From: JBHHZI01 sp046757965
GTDB lineage: Bacteria > Acidobacteriota > Polarisedimenticolia > SMYD01
Direction of reading: 5' to 3'
Assembly (NCBI GenBank): GCA_046757965.1
Contig: JBHHZI010000071.1
Location: forward strand, 1 to 15,909
Length of the DNA stretch: 15,909 nt
The notes under the pieces were generated by a model that worked only from the letters and a program-made list of their open reading frames with translations, made no database searches and had not been told where the DNA came from. The position numbers and the translations under genes were made by a program. Below are positions 14,293 to 15,909 of the stretch, piece after piece. The stretch's first letter is position 1, and each line of letters opens with the position of its first letter.

Positions 14293-15855
14293 ATGAACTT
14301 TCGTGCCCGTCCACCGGCGCGGCGGAGAGAAGGCGTCCGGCATGGCGCGTTGCGCGCGGTGTTCATGGCCGGGCTGGTGGTGGCCGCCGGCGCCGCGGAT
14401 GCCTGTCAGCAGGTGCCCGAGCGTCCCGGTGTGCTGATCGTGGTGGTCGATTCCCTCCGCGCCGACCACCTCCACCATGCGGGAGACCCACGCCCTCTGA
14501 GCCCGACCCTCGATCGCGTTGCCGCCGAGGGCACACGGTTCACCGAGGCCCGGACCTCGGCGCCGTGGACCACGCCGTCGGTCATGACGCTGTTCACCGG
14601 GCTGGCGCCGACAACTCACCACGTGGACAACAACGATCGACAGCTCGACCGGTCCGTGCAGACGCTGGCGGAGCGCTTTCATCAGGCGGGGTACCGGACG
14701 GCGGCGGTCATGCCGGCGCTGACCCTGGCCGACCACTTCGGGTTTGCGAGAGGCTTCGACCGATTCACGCTCGAGGTGAAGGGGCACGGCGGCGTGTCGG
14801 GAAACTGGACGGTGGACGAGGCGATCCGGTTCCTGGCAGACGGCGACCGGCCGTTCTTCCTGTACGCCCACTTCTGGGATGTTCACTACAACTACACGCC
14901 GCCGGTGCCGTATGCGCTGCGTTTCGCTGCGGGCCGGCGGGCCGGCGCCGGTGAAACCGACGACGTCACGGCCATGTTGGGCGGCATCGACTCCCGGCAA
15001 CAGCGGGTGCCGCTGGCTGCGGAGCGCGTGGCGTGGCTGGAGGGTCAGTATGCCGGGGAGATCCTGTTCACGGACACGCAGATCGGTCGCCTTCTGGCTC
15101 ATCTGGCCCGTTCCGGTCTTGATCGGGACACCATCGTCGTGGTGATGGCGGATCATGGGGAAGGATTCCAGGAGCATGGTTTTCTCGGCCACACGGTGGC
15201 CGCCTACGACGAACTCGAACGGGTGCCCCTCCTGGTCCGCTGGCCCGGGCGCATCGCCGCCGGACGGGAATTGACCCAGACCGTCGGTCTCATCGACATG
15301 GCGCCGACGCTGCTCGACCTGGCCGGCGTGCCTTACGCGCCGGAAGAATTCGAGGGACGCAGCCGGGCAGCGGCGCTGCTGGGCGGTGCCGACCATCCTC
15401 CCGTCGGTGCGGACGAGGAGATCCTGGTGGCCACGTCCCGGCGGGGCCGGGTCCGGGGACTGGTCTCCTCGCGGATGGCCTATCTGTTCGACTTCGCCAC
15501 GCGGCGGGCGGAACTCTACGATCTGGACGCCGATCCCGCGCAGCAGCACGATCTCGCCGGCGAACGCCCGGAGGAAGCGGAACGGTGGCGGCGGAAGCTG
15601 TGCGAGCGGCTGGCACGGGTCCCGGGGAGCGGCGAGATCCCTGCGGTGGCCCTGCCCCCGCAGATCCGGCAGACGCTCGATGCGGGGCTCGGGAAACTGG
15701 GCTATCTGGGCGCCGAGGATGCAGAGAGCTCGGCCAGGCGGCAGAGGGACGTCGAACGCGAGGATGCACCGGCGGAGCGCCGCCGTTATCTCGCGGAGAT
15801 GGACTGCCCGGGCGCGGTGGAGATCGCGCCCCGCTCCGTGCCGCCGGCGCGGTAG
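14293..15855 (+). CDS. Sulfatase-like (alkaline phosphatase superfamily) exported protein, Thr nucleophile
   Basis: The 520-residue protein has an Arg-rich N-terminus and a hydrophobic segment at about 20-36 ending AADAC, probably a Sec signal; the lipobox is not canonical. Core motifs: LIVVVDSLRADHL with Asp53, PWTTPSVMTLFTGLAPTTHHV with Thr93 at the nucleophile position, FWDVHYNYTPP with His198, MADHGEGFQEHG with Asp287/His288, GHTVAAYDE with His300, and ELYDLDADPAQQHDL followed by LGKLGYLG as in family C-termini. As in its two neighbours, Thr replaces the formylglycine Cys/Ser. An in-frame TAA at 14287-14289 makes ATG 14293 the earliest start. There is no Shine-Dalgarno. A shorter form from TTG 14350 would still give a good signal peptide. 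It is divergent from the operon and likely works with it. Confidence 0.83.
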   Translation: MNFRARPPARRREGVRHGALRAVFMAGLVVAAGAADACQQVPERPGVLIVVVDSLRADHLHHAGDPRPLSPTLDRVAAEGTRFTEARTSAPWTTPSVMTLFTGLAPTTHHVDNNDRQLDRSVQTLAERFHQAGYRTAAVMPALTLADHFGFARGFDRFTLEVKGHGGVSGNWTVDEAIRFLADGDRPFFLYAHFWDVHYNYTPPVPYALRFAAGRRAGAGETDDVTAMLGGIDSRQQRVPLAAERVAWLEGQYAGEILFTDTQIGRLLAHLARSGLDRDTIVVVMADHGEGFQEHGFLGHTVAAYDELERVPLLVRWPGRIAAGRELTQTVGLIDMAPTLLDLAGVPYAPEEFEGRSRAAALLGGADHPPVGADEEILVATSRRGRVRGLVSSRMAYLFDFATRRAELYDLDADPAQQHDLAGERPEEAERWRRKLCERLARVPGSGEIPAVALPPQIRQTLDAGLGKLGYLGAEDAESSARRQRDVEREDAPAERRRYLAEMDCPGAVEIAPRSVPPAR

Positions 15856-15871
15856 GTCGGGGCCGGCCTCC

Positions 15872-15909
15872 TCAGCGAGTCTTCCGGCGGCGGAGGGTGT
15901 AGGCGGCGA
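15872..15909 (-). CDS. Probable C-terminal end of a minus-strand gene (truncated by window)
   Basis: Reading the minus strand from the window edge, an open frame gives AAYTLRRRKTR and stops at TGA (15874-15872). A short basic tail after a hydrophobic or aromatic residue is typical of the cytoplasmic C-terminus of a membrane protein. It would be convergent with the sulfatase-like gene, 16 bases away. Only 11 complete codons are visible, so this may be chance. Confidence 0.3.
   Translation of the reverse strand, partial: AAYTLRRRKTR

Noticed and set aside
14284..15549. Minus-strand open frame (421 codons) opposite the third sulfatase-like gene
   Set aside because: It is an antisense shadow without domain features.
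8877..15855. Calling the three enzymes true arylsulfatases
   Set aside because: None has Cys or Ser at the nucleophile position. All three have Thr, which formylglycine-generating systems do not modify.
15861..15868. GGCCGGCC after the last sulfatase-like gene as a terminator
   Set aside because: It is an 8-bp palindrome with no loop and no T-run, expected by chance in GC-rich DNA.
1..15909. tRNA, rRNA, CRISPR array, insertion sequence or attachment site
   Set aside because: No direct-repeat arrays, transposase motifs, terminal repeats or cloverleaf-like segments were seen. Nearly every base is within a supported gene.

Overview
The window is GC-rich (by eye about two thirds G+C), densely coding bacterial DNA with almost no intergenic space and frequent GTG starts. 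There are no tRNA, rRNA, IS or CRISPR signals. The heat-shock-type (sigma-32-like) sigma factor, the many exported or lipidated proteins and the GT-C glycosyltransferases point to a Gram-negative, high-GC lineage, such as Myxococcota or another former deltaproteobacterium. Acidobacteriota or a related candidate phylum cannot be excluded. No marker here fixes the phylum.

Layout. (1) 1-2200, plus: the 3' end of a cohesin-like-domain protein, then an exported DUF4932-type putative metalloprotease with a C-terminal carbohydrate-binding-like domain. (2) 2197-4119, minus: a CehA/McbA-type PHP-domain lipoprotein, convergent with region 1 and sharing a CTAG at the two stops. (3) 4120-4200: an 81-bp divergent promoter region. 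(4) 4201-7525, plus: a tight operon of a sigma-32-like factor, a YtcJ-like amidohydrolase and an S26-type signal-peptidase-like protein, joined by GTGA start/stop overlaps. (5) 7168-14274, minus: a four-gene operon read right to left. It encodes an alkaline-phosphatase-superfamily lipoprotein with a TPR tail, an AftB/LphB-like GT-C glycosyltransferase, a second sulfatase-like lipoprotein and an ArnT-like GT-C glycosyltransferase. The last gene runs 358 bp antisense into the peptidase gene. (6) 14293-15855, plus: a third sulfatase-like protein, divergent from the operon with only 18 bp between start codons. (7) 15872-15909, minus: a probable C-terminal scrap of another gene.

How the genes may work together. 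The right half looks like a cell-envelope module. Two polytopic, probably polyprenyl-phosphate-sugar-dependent glycosyltransferases sit with three exported alkaline-phosphatase-superfamily enzymes. All three enzymes carry Thr, not Cys/Ser, at the nucleophile position, so they should not be formylglycine sulfatases. They could instead be phosphotransferases or phosphodiesterases acting on an envelope glycan or lipid. This is inference; no substrate can be read from the sequence. The left half carries hydrolases whose link to that module is unproven.
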